This document shows, one piece after another, positions 41,829 through 50,727 of a stretch of DNA of 64,000 bases. Where the stretch lies: NCBI RefSeq assembly GCF_001028665.1, contig NZ_CP011504.1, positions 1,860,001-1,924,000 of the forward strand, given 5' to 3'. The DNA comes from Burkholderia pyrrocinia. Lineage in GTDB: Bacteria; Pseudomonadota; Gammaproteobacteria; Burkholderiales; Burkholderiaceae. Position numbers and translations under genes: made by a program. Under the pieces are notes generated by a model, which did no database searches, was not told the DNA's origin, and saw only the letters and a program-made list of their open reading frames with translations. Numbering within the stretch: position 1 is the first letter of the stretch; each line of letters opens with the position of its first letter.

Positions 41829-42254
41829 ATGACGTTCACATACGAGGTGACCGACGCGGGCGACGCGAACGTGCGCAAGCAGATCGTCGCGCCGCTCGTC
41901 CGATTCAACGAACGCCAGGCCGGCCCGGCCGACTTTCGCCCGCTGGCCGTGATCGTGACCGACGCTGAAGGCGCGGTGGTCGGCGGCCTGTGGGGCGGCA
42001 CGGTGTTCGGCTGGCTGCACGTCGACCTGCTCGTGGTGCCGGAGGAAGCGCGCGGCCGGGGCACCGGCACGCGCATCATGGATCTGGCCGAAGCGGAGGC
42101 CGTCGCACGCGGATGCCACAGCGCGTGGCTCGATACGTTCGACTTCCAGGCGCGGCCTTTCTACGAGAAACGCGGCTATGTCCGCTTCGGCGAACTGCCG
42201 GATTATCCGGTCGGGCACACGCGGATTTTCCTGACGAAGAAACTCGCGTGCTGA
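41829..42254 (+). CDS. GNAT-family N-acetyltransferase
   Basis: A protein of 141 residues. The acetyl-CoA binding motif is LLVVPEEARGRGTGTRIMDL (R/Q-x-x-G-x-G/A type) and motif B is ARPFYEKRGYVRFGEL. It acetylates an unknown amine. It follows the RpiR regulator in the same direction and may be cotranscribed. Confidence 0.86.
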   Translation: MTFTYEVTDAGDANVRKQIVAPLVRFNERQAGPADFRPLAVIVTDAEGAVVGGLWGGTVFGWLHVDLLVVPEEARGRGTGTRIMDLAEAEAVARGCHSAWLDTFDFQARPFYEKRGYVRFGELPDYPVGHTRIFLTKKLAC

Positions 42255-42342
42255 TCGACGGTCGCGCGATGCAGTTCTCCGAGGCCGTCGCCGACGCGTT
42301 GCTCGGCATCGACGGCGGGCAGCCCGCATCGACGTGAACGAA

Positions 42343-42386
42343 AGCGGTCTGGCAGAGGGCTGAGCGGTCTGGCAGCGGTCTGGCAG
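42343..42386 (+). repeat. Short direct repeats AGCGGTCTGGCAG
   Basis: Three copies of AGCGGTCTGGCAG at 42343, 42363 and 42374, the last two in an 11-bp tandem, lie in the gap between the acetyltransferase and the isocitrate-lyase-like gene. They look like simple tandem duplication; no function is evident. Confidence 0.6.
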
Positions 42387-42524
42387 CGGTGCCTGCCCGC
42401 TCGCTGCCGCTCGCCGGCGCGCCGCCACCTTTTTCCTGTCGCGCGGCGACATTTCGGCCATCGCTGAAACGTCGCGCGCACGACCGGCGTAAGCTCACCC
42501 GTCAACACTTTCCGGGAGTCCGCG

Positions 42525-43385
42525 ATGACCCGTTCCGACCTTCAAGCCCGCCACGCCGAAGCTTTCCGCTCGCTGCACACGCGCCCCGGCGCCTTCATCA
42601 TCCCGAACCCGTGGGACGCCGGCACCGCCCGCCTGCTCGCGATGGCCGGTTTCGAGGCGCTCGCCACCACGAGTGCCGGCTATGCATTCTCGAAAGGGCA
42701 GCCCGACAACGCGATCGACCGCGACGCCATGCTCGATCACATCGCCGATCTGGTTGCCGCGGGCGGTCTGCCGGTGAGCGCCGATCTCGAGAACGGTTTC
42801 GGCGACGCGCCCGACACGGTGGCCGAAACGATCCGGCTGGCGGCCGAGGCCGGCGCCGTCGGCGGCTCGATCGAGGATGCGACGGGCCGCGCCGATGCGC
42901 CGATCTACGCACGCGACGCGGCGGTCGAGCGCATCGCGGCGGCGGTCGACGCGGCGCGTGCGCTGCCGTTTCCGTTCACGCTGACCGCGCGTTGCGAAAA
43001 CTACCTGCACGGCCGCCGCGACCTCGCCGACACGATCGCGCGGCTGGTCGCCTATCGAGACGCGGGCGCCGACGTGCTCTACGCGCCGGGCATTACGGAC
43101 GCCGCCGAGATCGCGGCGGTGACGCAGGCGGTCGGCGCGCCCGTCAACGTCGTGATGGGGCTGCAGGGCGGGTTGCTGAGCCTCGACGAGCTGGCGGCGC
43201 TCGGCGTGAAGCGCGTCAGCGTCGGCGGCGCGCTGGCGCGGGCCGCGCTCGGCGCGTTCCTGCGCGCCGCGACGGAGATGGCGCGCGACGGCACGTTCAC
43301 GTTCACGCAGGCGGCCGTGCCGGGGCGCGATATCAATCGCTGGTTTGCGGCGCCCGATAATTCGCCGGTTTCGTTCGGAGAATGA
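42525..43385 (+). CDS. Isocitrate lyase/PEP mutase superfamily protein
   Basis: A protein of 286 residues with the (beta/alpha)8 PEP-mutase/isocitrate-lyase fold: FIIPNPWDAGTARLLAMAGF, TSAGYAFSKGQPD, the metal-binding VSADLENGFGD and VGGSIEDATG. It lacks the classical KKCGH active-site loop of isocitrate lyase. The nearest functional types are oxaloacetate decarboxylase or phosphonopyruvate-hydrolase-like enzymes acting on 2-oxoacids with Mg2+. It is a single gene and the substrate is unassigned. Confidence 0.86.
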   Translation: MTRSDLQARHAEAFRSLHTRPGAFIIPNPWDAGTARLLAMAGFEALATTSAGYAFSKGQPDNAIDRDAMLDHIADLVAAGGLPVSADLENGFGDAPDTVAETIRLAAEAGAVGGSIEDATGRADAPIYARDAAVERIAAAVDAARALPFPFTLTARCENYLHGRRDLADTIARLVAYRDAGADVLYAPGITDAAEIAAVTQAVGAPVNVVMGLQGGLLSLDELAALGVKRVSVGGALARAALGAFLRAATEMARDGTFTFTQAAVPGRDINRWFAAPDNSPVSFGE

Positions 43386-43730
43386 CAACAAATAAAACGT
43401 GGGATCGTTTCCAGTCGAAATATTGATTGACAATAATCAACGGATGTCGCGTCCGGTTTAAACGCCGATGACGACGCGAAAACCATCGTTTATTCTCCGC
43501 ATTCTGCCGGCTCGGCCGGAACCGGCGCCAAGCCGCGCCGGTTCTGGCGATCGGGCTGCCCGCCTCACGCACCGGTGCCGCGCATTGTTGCATTTTCCCG
43601 ATCGACGATTTTTCGTGTGCGGGAGTTGCCGGTTATTTTTTTGATTGATAATCTGCGGCATATTCAAATGACCGGTTGTGCGGGCCGCCGGGAATATCAA
43701 TATATTCAATATATAAAAACCGAGAGAGCG
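43386..43730. other. AT-rich 345-bp intergenic region
   Basis: No convincing gene is seen. The sequence is more AT-rich than the neighbouring genes, especially 43630-43720, which contains TTTTTTTGATTGATAATC and TATATTCAATATATAAAA. These could form a promoter for the YodC-like gene. Confidence 0.5.
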
Positions 43731-43997
43731 ATGACGATCCGAGAAAATCAGCGCGTCAGGTTTCGCGTCGGCGATGTCGTGACGCTGAAAACGGGCGGGC
43801 CGCGCATGACCGTCACCTATGCCGGGCCGGTCGTGTTCGACGACGCCGACTGGCTGATCTGCCAGTGGTTCGACGAAAACGGCGAGTTCCGGCAGGAAAT
43901 GTTCCATCACGACACGGTGGTGCCGGAGCCGCGCGCGATTTCGGCCGGGCGCGTCCGGATGCGCATGCAGTCGCACCGCTACCGGTCGGCTGCCTGA
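43731..43997 (+). CDS. YodC-like small protein (DUF2158)
   Basis: A protein of 88 residues. Its core FRVGDVVTLKTGGPRMTV and DWLICQWFDENGEFRQEMF match the YodC/DUF2158 family: a small beta-barrel with a conserved GG-P-x-M-x-V turn and W-x-C-x-WF. The function is unknown. GAGAGAG 3-9 bases before the ATG supports the start, and an AT-rich likely promoter precedes it. Confidence 0.82.
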   Translation: MTIRENQRVRFRVGDVVTLKTGGPRMTVTYAGPVVFDDADWLICQWFDENGEFRQEMFHHDTVVPEPRAISAGRVRMRMQSHRYRSAA

Positions 43998-44116
43998 CGC
44001 CGGCCTGTCGTTGCGATACTGCAGTGCGTGCAATGCATGCGATACGCAGCGCCCGCGCGACGACATTTCACGCGAGCCCGAAACGTGCGGCAGCGCATTG
44101 CACCGATACTGTTCGC

Positions 44117-45292
44117 ATGAACTCGAACCCGAACGATCCCATTGCCGCGGTCACGCATCGCGATCCTTATCCCTACTATGCGGCGCTCGTCGACGGGCCG
44201 CCGCTCGCGTTCGACGCCACGCTCGGCCTGTGGGTCGCGAGCCGCGCGGCGGCCGTGACGGCCGTGCTCGGCCATCCGGCCTGCCGCGTGCGCCCGCTGG
44301 ATGCGCCCGTGCCGCCCGCGTTGCGCGGCACGACGGCCGGCGCACTGTTCGGCGAGCTGGTGCGCATGAACGATGGCGCGTCGCGGCACGACGTGCCGAA
44401 GCACGCGCTGCGCACGGCGCTCGCGCCGGTCGACACGGGCAAGCTGCGCGATCGCGCCGCGCAGCTTGCCGCACGGCGGTTGCCGGCGCCGGGCGATGCC
44501 GACGCGCTGAATGCGTGGTGCATGACGGTGCCCGTCTGCGCGGTTGCCGATCTGCTCGGCTTCGACGAGACGCAGCTCGACGATATTGCAGCGCGGGTCG
44601 TCGACTTCGTCGCCGCGCTGTCGCCGCTGTCGGACGCCGCGGCGCTGGCCCGCGCGAGCGACGGCGCGCGGCAATTGCTCGACCGGATGACCGAGCGCGT
44701 CGCGCAGACGCATGCGCACGACGGCACGCTCGTCGCCGCGGTGCAGCAGGCGGCCCGCGCATCGGGCTGGCACGCGAGCGGCGCGCTGGTCGCGAATCTC
44801 GTCGGGTTGCTGTCGCAGACCTGCGAGGCGACGGCCGCGTGGCTCGGCAACTCGCTGGTGGCATGGAACGGGGAAGCGGAAGCCGCGCGCGTCGCGCCGG
44901 ACGACGCCGCGCTCGACGCGTTCGTCGCCGAAGTCGGGCGCTTCGATGCGCCGGTGCAGAACACGCGCCGCTTCGTCGCGTCGCGCACGACGATCGAAGG
45001 CGTGACCGTCGAAGCCGGCGACGCGATCCTGGTCGTGCTCGCCGCGGCGAACCGCGACCCGGCCGTGCATCGCGACCCGCACCGGCTGATGCCCGGCCGC
45101 GCCGCCGGGACGAATTTCGGCTTCGGCACGGGGCCGCATGGGTGTCCGGGCGAGCGGATCGCACGGGCGGTGACGGCGGGGGCGTTTGCGGCGTGGTTGC
45201 GCGCGGGCGGCTGGCCGCCGCGCGGCGGGCTGACGTGGAATTACCGTGCGTCGACCAACGTCAGGATGCCGACGTTCGACGCGGCACGGTGA
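44117..45292 (+). CDS. Cytochrome P450
   Basis: A protein of 391 residues, the size of soluble bacterial P450s. The haem-ligand loop is FGFGTGPHGCPGERIAR, with the cysteine thiolate. The K-helix ExxR is in EVGRF, and the arginine region around NTRRFVASRTT is present. The I-helix reads LLSQTCEATAAWLGN, lacking the usual AGxxT oxygen-activating motif, so its chemistry may be unusual. It needs a ferredoxin and reductase encoded elsewhere. It is a single gene and the substrate is unknown. Confidence 0.9.
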   Translation: MNSNPNDPIAAVTHRDPYPYYAALVDGPPLAFDATLGLWVASRAAAVTAVLGHPACRVRPLDAPVPPALRGTTAGALFGELVRMNDGASRHDVPKHALRTALAPVDTGKLRDRAAQLAARRLPAPGDADALNAWCMTVPVCAVADLLGFDETQLDDIAARVVDFVAALSPLSDAAALARASDGARQLLDRMTERVAQTHAHDGTLVAAVQQAARASGWHASGALVANLVGLLSQTCEATAAWLGNSLVAWNGEAEAARVAPDDAALDAFVAEVGRFDAPVQNTRRFVASRTTIEGVTVEAGDAILVVLAAANRDPAVHRDPHRLMPGRAAGTNFGFGTGPHGCPGERIARAVTAGAFAAWLRAGGWPPRGGLTWNYRASTNVRMPTFDAAR

Positions 45293-45307
45293 AGGGAAAA
45301 GAGGGAC

Positions 45308-45634
45308 TTAACGGCAGCCTTGCTTCTCCGCCCATTGCTCCTGGGCGGCGACGCGGCGCTGCACGCGTTCGACGAGACCGGTCGAGAAGGTCCGCATGCT
45401 GATGCTGCGGCGCTTTGCAAGGATCGTCTGCGCGACATCGGTGCGCGGATTCGGCTGGCACGCCCAGTAAAGCGTCATCAGCCAGCCGATGCCGGTCCAC
45501 CCGAACAGCGCGTTGAACATCGCGATCGTCAGCTTGTCGTGCCGGCCGCGCCGGTCGGCAATGACGGCCGGCACGAAATAGAGCGCGATCGCAACGACTG
45601 AACCGGCCACTTGAATCAGGACTGCATCGTTCAT
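45308..45634 (-). CDS. Superinfection-immunity-family membrane protein
   Basis: A protein of 108 residues with two membrane segments (AVLIQVAGSVVAIALYFVPA and MFNALFGWTGIGWLMTLYWA) separated by ADRRGRHDKLTI. The N-F-GWT-GW core is that of the Imm superinfection-immunity family named after phage T4 Imm, which blocks DNA entry by a second phage. In bacteria the family is widespread, so a defence role is possible but not shown. The C-terminal tail is basic and soluble. It converges with the P450 gene. Confidence 0.8.
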   Translation of the reverse strand: MNDAVLIQVAGSVVAIALYFVPAVIADRRGRHDKLTIAMFNALFGWTGIGWLMTLYWACQPNPRTDVAQTILAKRRSISMRTFSTGLVERVQRRVAAQEQWAEKQGCR

Positions 45635-45724
45635 GGTGCTGCTCCGTCCGAACTGCAATGGGGCTGATTGTCGCGCTTTTTCCATTCGTGTGCCGGCAAT
45701 TGATTGTTGCGTTTTCAATAACGA

Positions 45725-46144
45725 TCAGCGGGCTTCGGCGTCCGCGGGCTGCAGTTCATTGCTCAGCGCGAAACCTTCGTCGAGCCAGCCCGTCACGCCG
45801 CCGATCATCAGCTTGACGGGGCGGCCGAGGCGTGCGAGTTCGATCGCCGCACGCGCGGCGCCGTTGCAATGCGGGCCCGCGCAGTAGACGACGAACAGCG
45901 TGCCGGCCGGATAGCCGGCGAGCTTGCCCGCGACGATCTTGCGGCGCGGCAGGTTGCGCGCGCCGGGTACGTGGCCGGCGGCGAACTGGTCGGGGCCGCG
46001 CACGTCGAGCAGCACGAAATCGGGTGCGCCGGATGCAAGCGTGTCATGCACGTCCCAGCAATCGGTCTCGAATCGCAGCGATGCCTCGAAATGCGCGAGG
46101 GCGGCGGGGCTGTCGGCGGCGGGCACGTCGGTGACGAAGGACAT
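45725..46144 (-). CDS. Rhodanese-like sulfurtransferase
   Basis: A protein of 139 residues, a single rhodanese domain: FVLLDVRGPDQFAAGHVPGA followed by the active-site loop YCAGPHCNGAARAA with the candidate persulfide cysteine. It ends with VKLMIGGVTGWLDEGF. It moves sulfane sulfur to an acceptor such as cyanide or thiols. It is divergent from an FtrA-like regulator 114 bases away, which probably controls it. Confidence 0.88.
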   Translation of the reverse strand: MSFVTDVPAADSPAALAHFEASLRFETDCWDVHDTLASGAPDFVLLDVRGPDQFAAGHVPGARNLPRRKIVAGKLAGYPAGTLFVVYCAGPHCNGAARAAIELARLGRPVKLMIGGVTGWLDEGFALSNELQPADAEAR

Positions 46145-46258
46145 GGGCAGGCTCTCCTTGATGAACGGGCGCGGAATGCGCCGGCATGGAGAGCAGTATC
46201 GCGGTTCGGCGCAGTTCGCGGCAGTGGCGCGATCGACAAGTTCCGGTAACATCGCGCC

Positions 46259-47221
46259 ATGCACAATCATCTCGTCGTCGCGCTCGCCTACGATCGCCTC
46301 TGCACGTTCGAATTCGGCTGCGTGGTCGAATTTTTCGCACTCGAACGCCCCGAACTCGGGGTCGACTGGTATCGCTTCGCGGTATGCGCGAGCGAGCCGG
46401 GGCCCGTGCGCGCGGCGGGCGGCATCACGGTCGCCGCGCCGTACCGGCTCGCGACGCTCGATCGCGCGGATACCATCGTGATTCCCGGCTGGCGCGATTC
46501 CGAAGAACTGCCGCCCGAGCCGCTGTTGAAGAAGCTGCGGGCCGCGCATCGGCGCGGCGCGCGGCTCTGTTCGATCTGTTCGGGCGTGTTCGTGCTGGCG
46601 GCGGCCGGCGTACTCGACGGGCTCACCGTGACGACGCACTGGCGTTACGCGGAGCGCCTGCAGGCGCGTTATCCGGCGCTGCGCGTGAATCCCGATGCGC
46701 TGTACGTCGACGAAGGGCAGATCGTCACGTCGGCCGGTTCGGCGGCGGGGCTCGACATGCTGCTGCATCTGGTGCGCCGCGATCACGGCGGCGCGATCGC
46801 GAACCGTGTCGCGCAACGCCTCGTGCTGCCGCCGCATCGCGACGGCGGCCAGGCGCAGTTCGTGCCGCGCCCGGTTGCGCCGGGCGGCAGCGACCGGCTC
46901 GCGAAGCTGATCGACTGGATGCGTGCGCACGCGGCCGAGCCGCACACGCTCGCGTCGCTCGCCGCGCAGGCCGCGATGAGCACGCGCACGCTGCAGCGCC
47001 AGTTCGCGGACGCGACGGGGATGTCGCCGCTCGCGTGGCTGATCCGCGAACGCGTGAACGTCGCGAAGGACATGCTCGAAGCGCAACCCGCGCTGTCGCT
47101 CGCGCAGGTCGCGGCGCGTGCGGGGTTCGGTTCGGAGGAATCGCTGCGCCGGCATTTCCGGCGCGTCGCGGCGACCAGTCCGGCCGCGTATCGGCGCGGG
47201 ATGGATCGCGGCGGAAGATAA
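46259..47221 (+). CDS. AraC/GlxA-family regulator, FtrA-like
   Basis: A protein of 320 residues. The N-terminal DJ-1/PfpI-like domain (about 1-190) has the nucleophile-elbow region RLCSICSGVFVLAAAG. The C-terminal AraC double helix-turn-helix (about 215-315) has MSTRTLQRQFADATGMSPL and FGSEESLRRHFRRVAATSP. It matches the FtrA type commonly found beside a rhodanese gene, as here. It probably activates that gene in response to a sulfur or amine signal. Confidence 0.87.
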   Translation: MHNHLVVALAYDRLCTFEFGCVVEFFALERPELGVDWYRFAVCASEPGPVRAAGGITVAAPYRLATLDRADTIVIPGWRDSEELPPEPLLKKLRAAHRRGARLCSICSGVFVLAAAGVLDGLTVTTHWRYAERLQARYPALRVNPDALYVDEGQIVTSAGSAAGLDMLLHLVRRDHGGAIANRVAQRLVLPPHRDGGQAQFVPRPVAPGGSDRLAKLIDWMRAHAAEPHTLASLAAQAAMSTRTLQRQFADATGMSPLAWLIRERVNVAKDMLEAQPALSLAQVAARAGFGSEESLRRHFRRVAATSPAAYRRGMDRGGR

Positions 47222-47274
47222 TAACGGGCGCCGAACGGGGCCGTTCGGGCACGACAACAAAAGGAAAAAACATC

Positions 47275-48006
47275 ATGGGCTTGCTCGGAAAGCTGTTCGG
47301 AAAGAAATCGCGCGACGAAGCGTCGTCGTCGGCTCAGGTGCCTTCGACCGGCGATCAGGATGCGCAGGAAGCACAGAGCGGCCCCGACATCGCGCCCGAA
47401 CTCGCGTCCGCGCTGGCAGCCTACCAGGCCGGCCGGCACGAGGCCGCGATCGCGGGCGCCGCGCCGTACGCCGAGCGTCTCGCCGATGCGGCGCGGCTTT
47501 GTGCGCTCGCGTATTCGGTGATGCATCGGTATACCGATGCCTTCCCGTACTGGCTCGCGTTGTTCGAACGGGAGCCGAGCGCGCACAACGCGGTGCAGCT
47601 CGCGACGACGTCGGTGATGTGCGGTGAGGTAGAGCGCGGCGAAGCGTGGATGCAGAAGGCCGCCCAGGTCAATCATGAAACGCGCGAGCAGTCGGACGTC
47701 GCCGCGCGCGTGAACTTCATCTCCGCGCTGATGCAAAGCGGCCATCTTCACGAGGCGCTGCCGCACATCGCGTGGATGCGCGACGTGTACGGCCAGGTGC
47801 GCATCACCGATTCGACGTTCCTGACCATGCGCGGCATTCCGTTCTTTCCGACGTTCCTCGAGAAGAGCCTGGAGATCCTGAAGGCCACGCAGCCGGCCGA
47901 TGCAATTGCGCCGTGGTACGGCGCGCTCAACGGCAAGCTCGACGAAGAAGGCGAAGCGCAGCTTGTCGCGTGGGTCGGCCAGTTGCCGGGGCAGCCGGCC
48001 GGCTGA
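47275..48006 (+). CDS. TPR-like hypothetical protein
   Basis: A protein of 243 residues. A charged N-terminus (GLLGKLFGKKSRDEASS) leads into alpha-helical hairpins that resemble tetratricopeptide repeats (ALAAYQAGRHEAAIAGAAPY, MHRYTDAFPYWLALFEREPS). It is probably a cytoplasmic interaction scaffold. AAAAGGA 9-15 bases before the start supports translation. A nitronate monooxygenase follows after 54 bases. No specific family was recognised. Confidence 0.75.
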   Translation: MGLLGKLFGKKSRDEASSSAQVPSTGDQDAQEAQSGPDIAPELASALAAYQAGRHEAAIAGAAPYAERLADAARLCALAYSVMHRYTDAFPYWLALFEREPSAHNAVQLATTSVMCGEVERGEAWMQKAAQVNHETREQSDVAARVNFISALMQSGHLHEALPHIAWMRDVYGQVRITDSTFLTMRGIPFFPTFLEKSLEILKATQPADAIAPWYGALNGKLDEEGEAQLVAWVGQLPGQPAG

Positions 48007-48060
48007 ACGGCCGCCGCTTGCGATGGCCCCTCATTCCGAAAACTCCGAACAAGGACTCCG

Positions 48061-49131
48061 ATGACGATGCTGCCTTCCCGTTTGCCGCTGATCCAGGCCC
48101 CGATGGTCGGTTCGCTGAGCCCGCTCGCGATCGCGGTGTGCGAAGCCGGCGGGCTCGGTTCGCTCGCGTGCGCGGCACTTGGCCCGCAGCAATTGCGCGA
48201 CGAGATCGCGGCGATCCGGGCGCGCACGCCCGCGCCGTTCAACGTGAACTTCTTCTGCCACACGCCGCCGGCGCCCGACGCCGAGGTCGACGCGCGCTGG
48301 CGCGCGGCGCTTGCCGGCTACTACGCGGAAGCCGGGCTCGATCCAGCCGACGTGAAGGGCGGCGCCGGCCGCGCGCCGTTCGACGATGCGATGTGCGCAG
48401 TCGTCGAGGAACTGCGGCCGGCCGTCGCGAGCTTCCATTTCGGGCTGCCGCACGACATGCTGCTCGACCGCGTGCGACGCACCGGTGCGCTGGTCGTTTC
48501 GTCCGCGACGACCGTCGAGGAAGCGCGCTGGCTCGATGCGCGCGGCGTCGACGCGATCGTCGCGCAGGGCGCGGAGGCCGGCGGCCATCGCGGGATGTTC
48601 CTGACCGACGACATCCACGCGCAACCGGGCCTGTTCGCGTTGCTGCCGCAGATCGTCGATGCGGTGCGCGCACCGGTGATCGCGGCAGGCGCGATCGCCG
48701 ACGGGCGCGGCATCGCAGCCGCGTTCGCGCTCGGCGCGCGTGCGGTGCAGATCGGCACCGGCTACCTGCTGACGCCGCAGGCCGGCCGTTCGGCGCAGCA
48801 TCGCGCGGCGGTACGCGCAGCGCGCGACGACGGCACGCGCGTGACCAACCTGTACACGGGCCGCCCCGCGCGCGGGCTGCTGACGCGTTTCATGCGCGAG
48901 CAGGGGCCGATGAGCGCGCTCGCACCTGCGTTCCCGCTCGCGACCGCGGCGGTCGATCCGCTGCGCGGCGCGTTCGAGCGGCAGGGCCGCGACGATTTCT
49001 CGCTGCTGTGGTCCGGCGAGGCCGCGGCGCTCGCGCGCGAGGAGGAGGCGGGCGAGCTGACGCGGCGCCTGTGGTCCGACGCGCTGGCATGCGCGGCGGG
49101 GCTGCGCGACGCGTTCCCGCAGGCGGTCTGA
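48061..49131 (+). CDS. Nitronate monooxygenase (2-nitropropane dioxygenase-like)
   Basis: A protein of 356 residues, an FMN-binding TIM barrel: PLIQAPMVGSLSPLAIAVCE, VNFFCHTPP, the AQGAEAGGHRG block with the active-site histidine, IAAGAIADGRGIAAAFALGA and GTGYLLTPQAG. These enzymes oxidise alkyl nitronates, including the toxin propionate-3-nitronate. It lies 54 bases downstream of the TPR-like gene and may share its transcript. Confidence 0.92.
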   Translation: MTMLPSRLPLIQAPMVGSLSPLAIAVCEAGGLGSLACAALGPQQLRDEIAAIRARTPAPFNVNFFCHTPPAPDAEVDARWRAALAGYYAEAGLDPADVKGGAGRAPFDDAMCAVVEELRPAVASFHFGLPHDMLLDRVRRTGALVVSSATTVEEARWLDARGVDAIVAQGAEAGGHRGMFLTDDIHAQPGLFALLPQIVDAVRAPVIAAGAIADGRGIAAAFALGARAVQIGTGYLLTPQAGRSAQHRAAVRAARDDGTRVTNLYTGRPARGLLTRFMREQGPMSALAPAFPLATAAVDPLRGAFERQGRDDFSLLWSGEAAALAREEEAGELTRRLWSDALACAAGLRDAFPQAV

Positions 49132-49211
49132 ACGCGCGCGGAAGGGGGCGCGGACGGCGGATCAACGGCGTATGATCTGGTTTTTCGTCAGCCCGATCCA
49201 GGCCCCCCACC

Positions 49212-50666
49212 ATGACCTCCGTCGACACTACCCCCGTCCTCGACCATGACAAGCTCGTTACCTTCATCGAGCGCAAGTGGAACGATGAAATCCTCCACGC
49301 GCTGACCGACTACATCGCGATTCCCGCGAAGAGCCCCGCGTTCGACCCCGACTGGGAGAAGCGCGGTTATCTCGAGCGCGTCGTCACCGATGCCGCGCAG
49401 TGGGCCGAACGCCAGCCCGTGAAGGGCCTGAAGCTCGAGATCGTGCGCTTGCCGGGCCGCACGCCGGTGATCTTCTTCGAATCGCCGGCCACGCGCTCGG
49501 GCAGCACCGACACGATCCTGCTGTACGGCCACCTCGACAAGCAGCCCGAATTCGACGGCTGGCGCGCGGACCTCGGCCCGTGGACGCCGAAGTTCGAGAA
49601 CGGCAAGCTGTACGGCCGCGGCGGCGCGGACGACGGTTATGCGATCTACGCGAGCCTCGCGGCGCTCGGCGCGCTCGACGAGCAGGGCATCGAACGGCCG
49701 CGCTGCGTCGGGCTGATCGAGACCTGCGAGGAATCGGGCAGCTACGACCTGCTGCCGTATGTCGACGCGCTGCGCGACCGGCTCGGCCAGGTGTCGCTCG
49801 TCGTGTGTCTCGATTCGGGCGCCGGCAACTACGACCAGATGTGGCTCACCACGTCGCTGCGCGGCCTCGTGTCCGGCGACCTGCAGGTCGAGGTGCTGGA
49901 AGAGGGCATCCACTCGGGTGTCTACGGCGGTATCGCGCCGTCGAGCTTCCGCGTGATGCGCCAGTTGTTCGAGCGTCTCGAGGACGCGAAGAACGGCAAC
50001 CTGCTGCCGGGCGTGTTCCATTGCGAGATCCCGTCGAGCCGCGTGCGCGAAGCCGATGCGGCCGCCGCGATCCTCGGCGATGCAGTATGGAAGGGGCTGC
50101 CATGGGCGTGCGGCGCGGACGGCAAGCCGGTGCTGCCGACCACGGCCGATCCGCGCGAGGCGCTGCTGAATTCGACGTGGCGTCCGTCGCTGTCGGTGAC
50201 GGGCGCGGCCGGCATGCCGGCGCTCGCCGATGCGGGCAACGTGCTGCGTCCGCGCACCGCGTTCAAGCTGTCGCTGCGCCTGCCGCCGCTCGTCGACGCC
50301 GCGCAGGCCGTGCAGCAGTTGAAGGAACTGCTCGAACTCGATCCGCCGTACAACGCGAAGGTCACGTTCAAGCCGGACGCGGGCGCCGCGACGGGCTGGG
50401 CCGCGCCGGATCTCGCGCCGTGGCTCGCGTCGTCGCTCGACGCCGCGTCGCGCCGCCACTTCGGCGCGGACTGCGCGTACATGGGCCTCGGCGGCACGAT
50501 CCCGCTGATGAACGTGCTGCAGGAAGGCTTCCCGTCCGCGCAGTTCATGGTGTGCGGCGTGCTCGGGCCGAAGTCGAACGCGCACGGCCCGAACGAGTTC
50601 CTGCACGTGCCGTACGCGAAGAAGCTGACGGCTGCGGTTGCCGACGTGATCGCCACCGCGCGCTGA
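49212..50666 (+). CDS. M20-family metallopeptidase
   Basis: A protein of 484 residues with the M20 di-zinc site: LLYGHLDKQPEF (first His and Asp), GRGGADDGYA (bridging Asp), ETCEESGSYDL (general-base Glu) and CLDSGAG, with a final His in KSNAHGPNEF. The dimerisation/lid domain is inserted at about 215-390. It is close to carnosinase/dipeptidase-type members that hydrolyse short peptides in the cytoplasm. An Ldh-type dehydrogenase follows after 61 bases. Confidence 0.92.
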   Translation: MTSVDTTPVLDHDKLVTFIERKWNDEILHALTDYIAIPAKSPAFDPDWEKRGYLERVVTDAAQWAERQPVKGLKLEIVRLPGRTPVIFFESPATRSGSTDTILLYGHLDKQPEFDGWRADLGPWTPKFENGKLYGRGGADDGYAIYASLAALGALDEQGIERPRCVGLIETCEESGSYDLLPYVDALRDRLGQVSLVVCLDSGAGNYDQMWLTTSLRGLVSGDLQVEVLEEGIHSGVYGGIAPSSFRVMRQLFERLEDAKNGNLLPGVFHCEIPSSRVREADAAAAILGDAVWKGLPWACGADGKPVLPTTADPREALLNSTWRPSLSVTGAAGMPALADAGNVLRPRTAFKLSLRLPPLVDAAQAVQQLKELLELDPPYNAKVTFKPDAGAATGWAAPDLAPWLASSLDAASRRHFGADCAYMGLGGTIPLMNVLQEGFPSAQFMVCGVLGPKSNAHGPNEFLHVPYAKKLTAAVADVIATAR

Positions 50667-50727
50667 TCGTCGCGACCGTTCGACGTCCCGATTGCCCGAC
50701 CCGATCCGACCTGACGGAATCCTGCCG

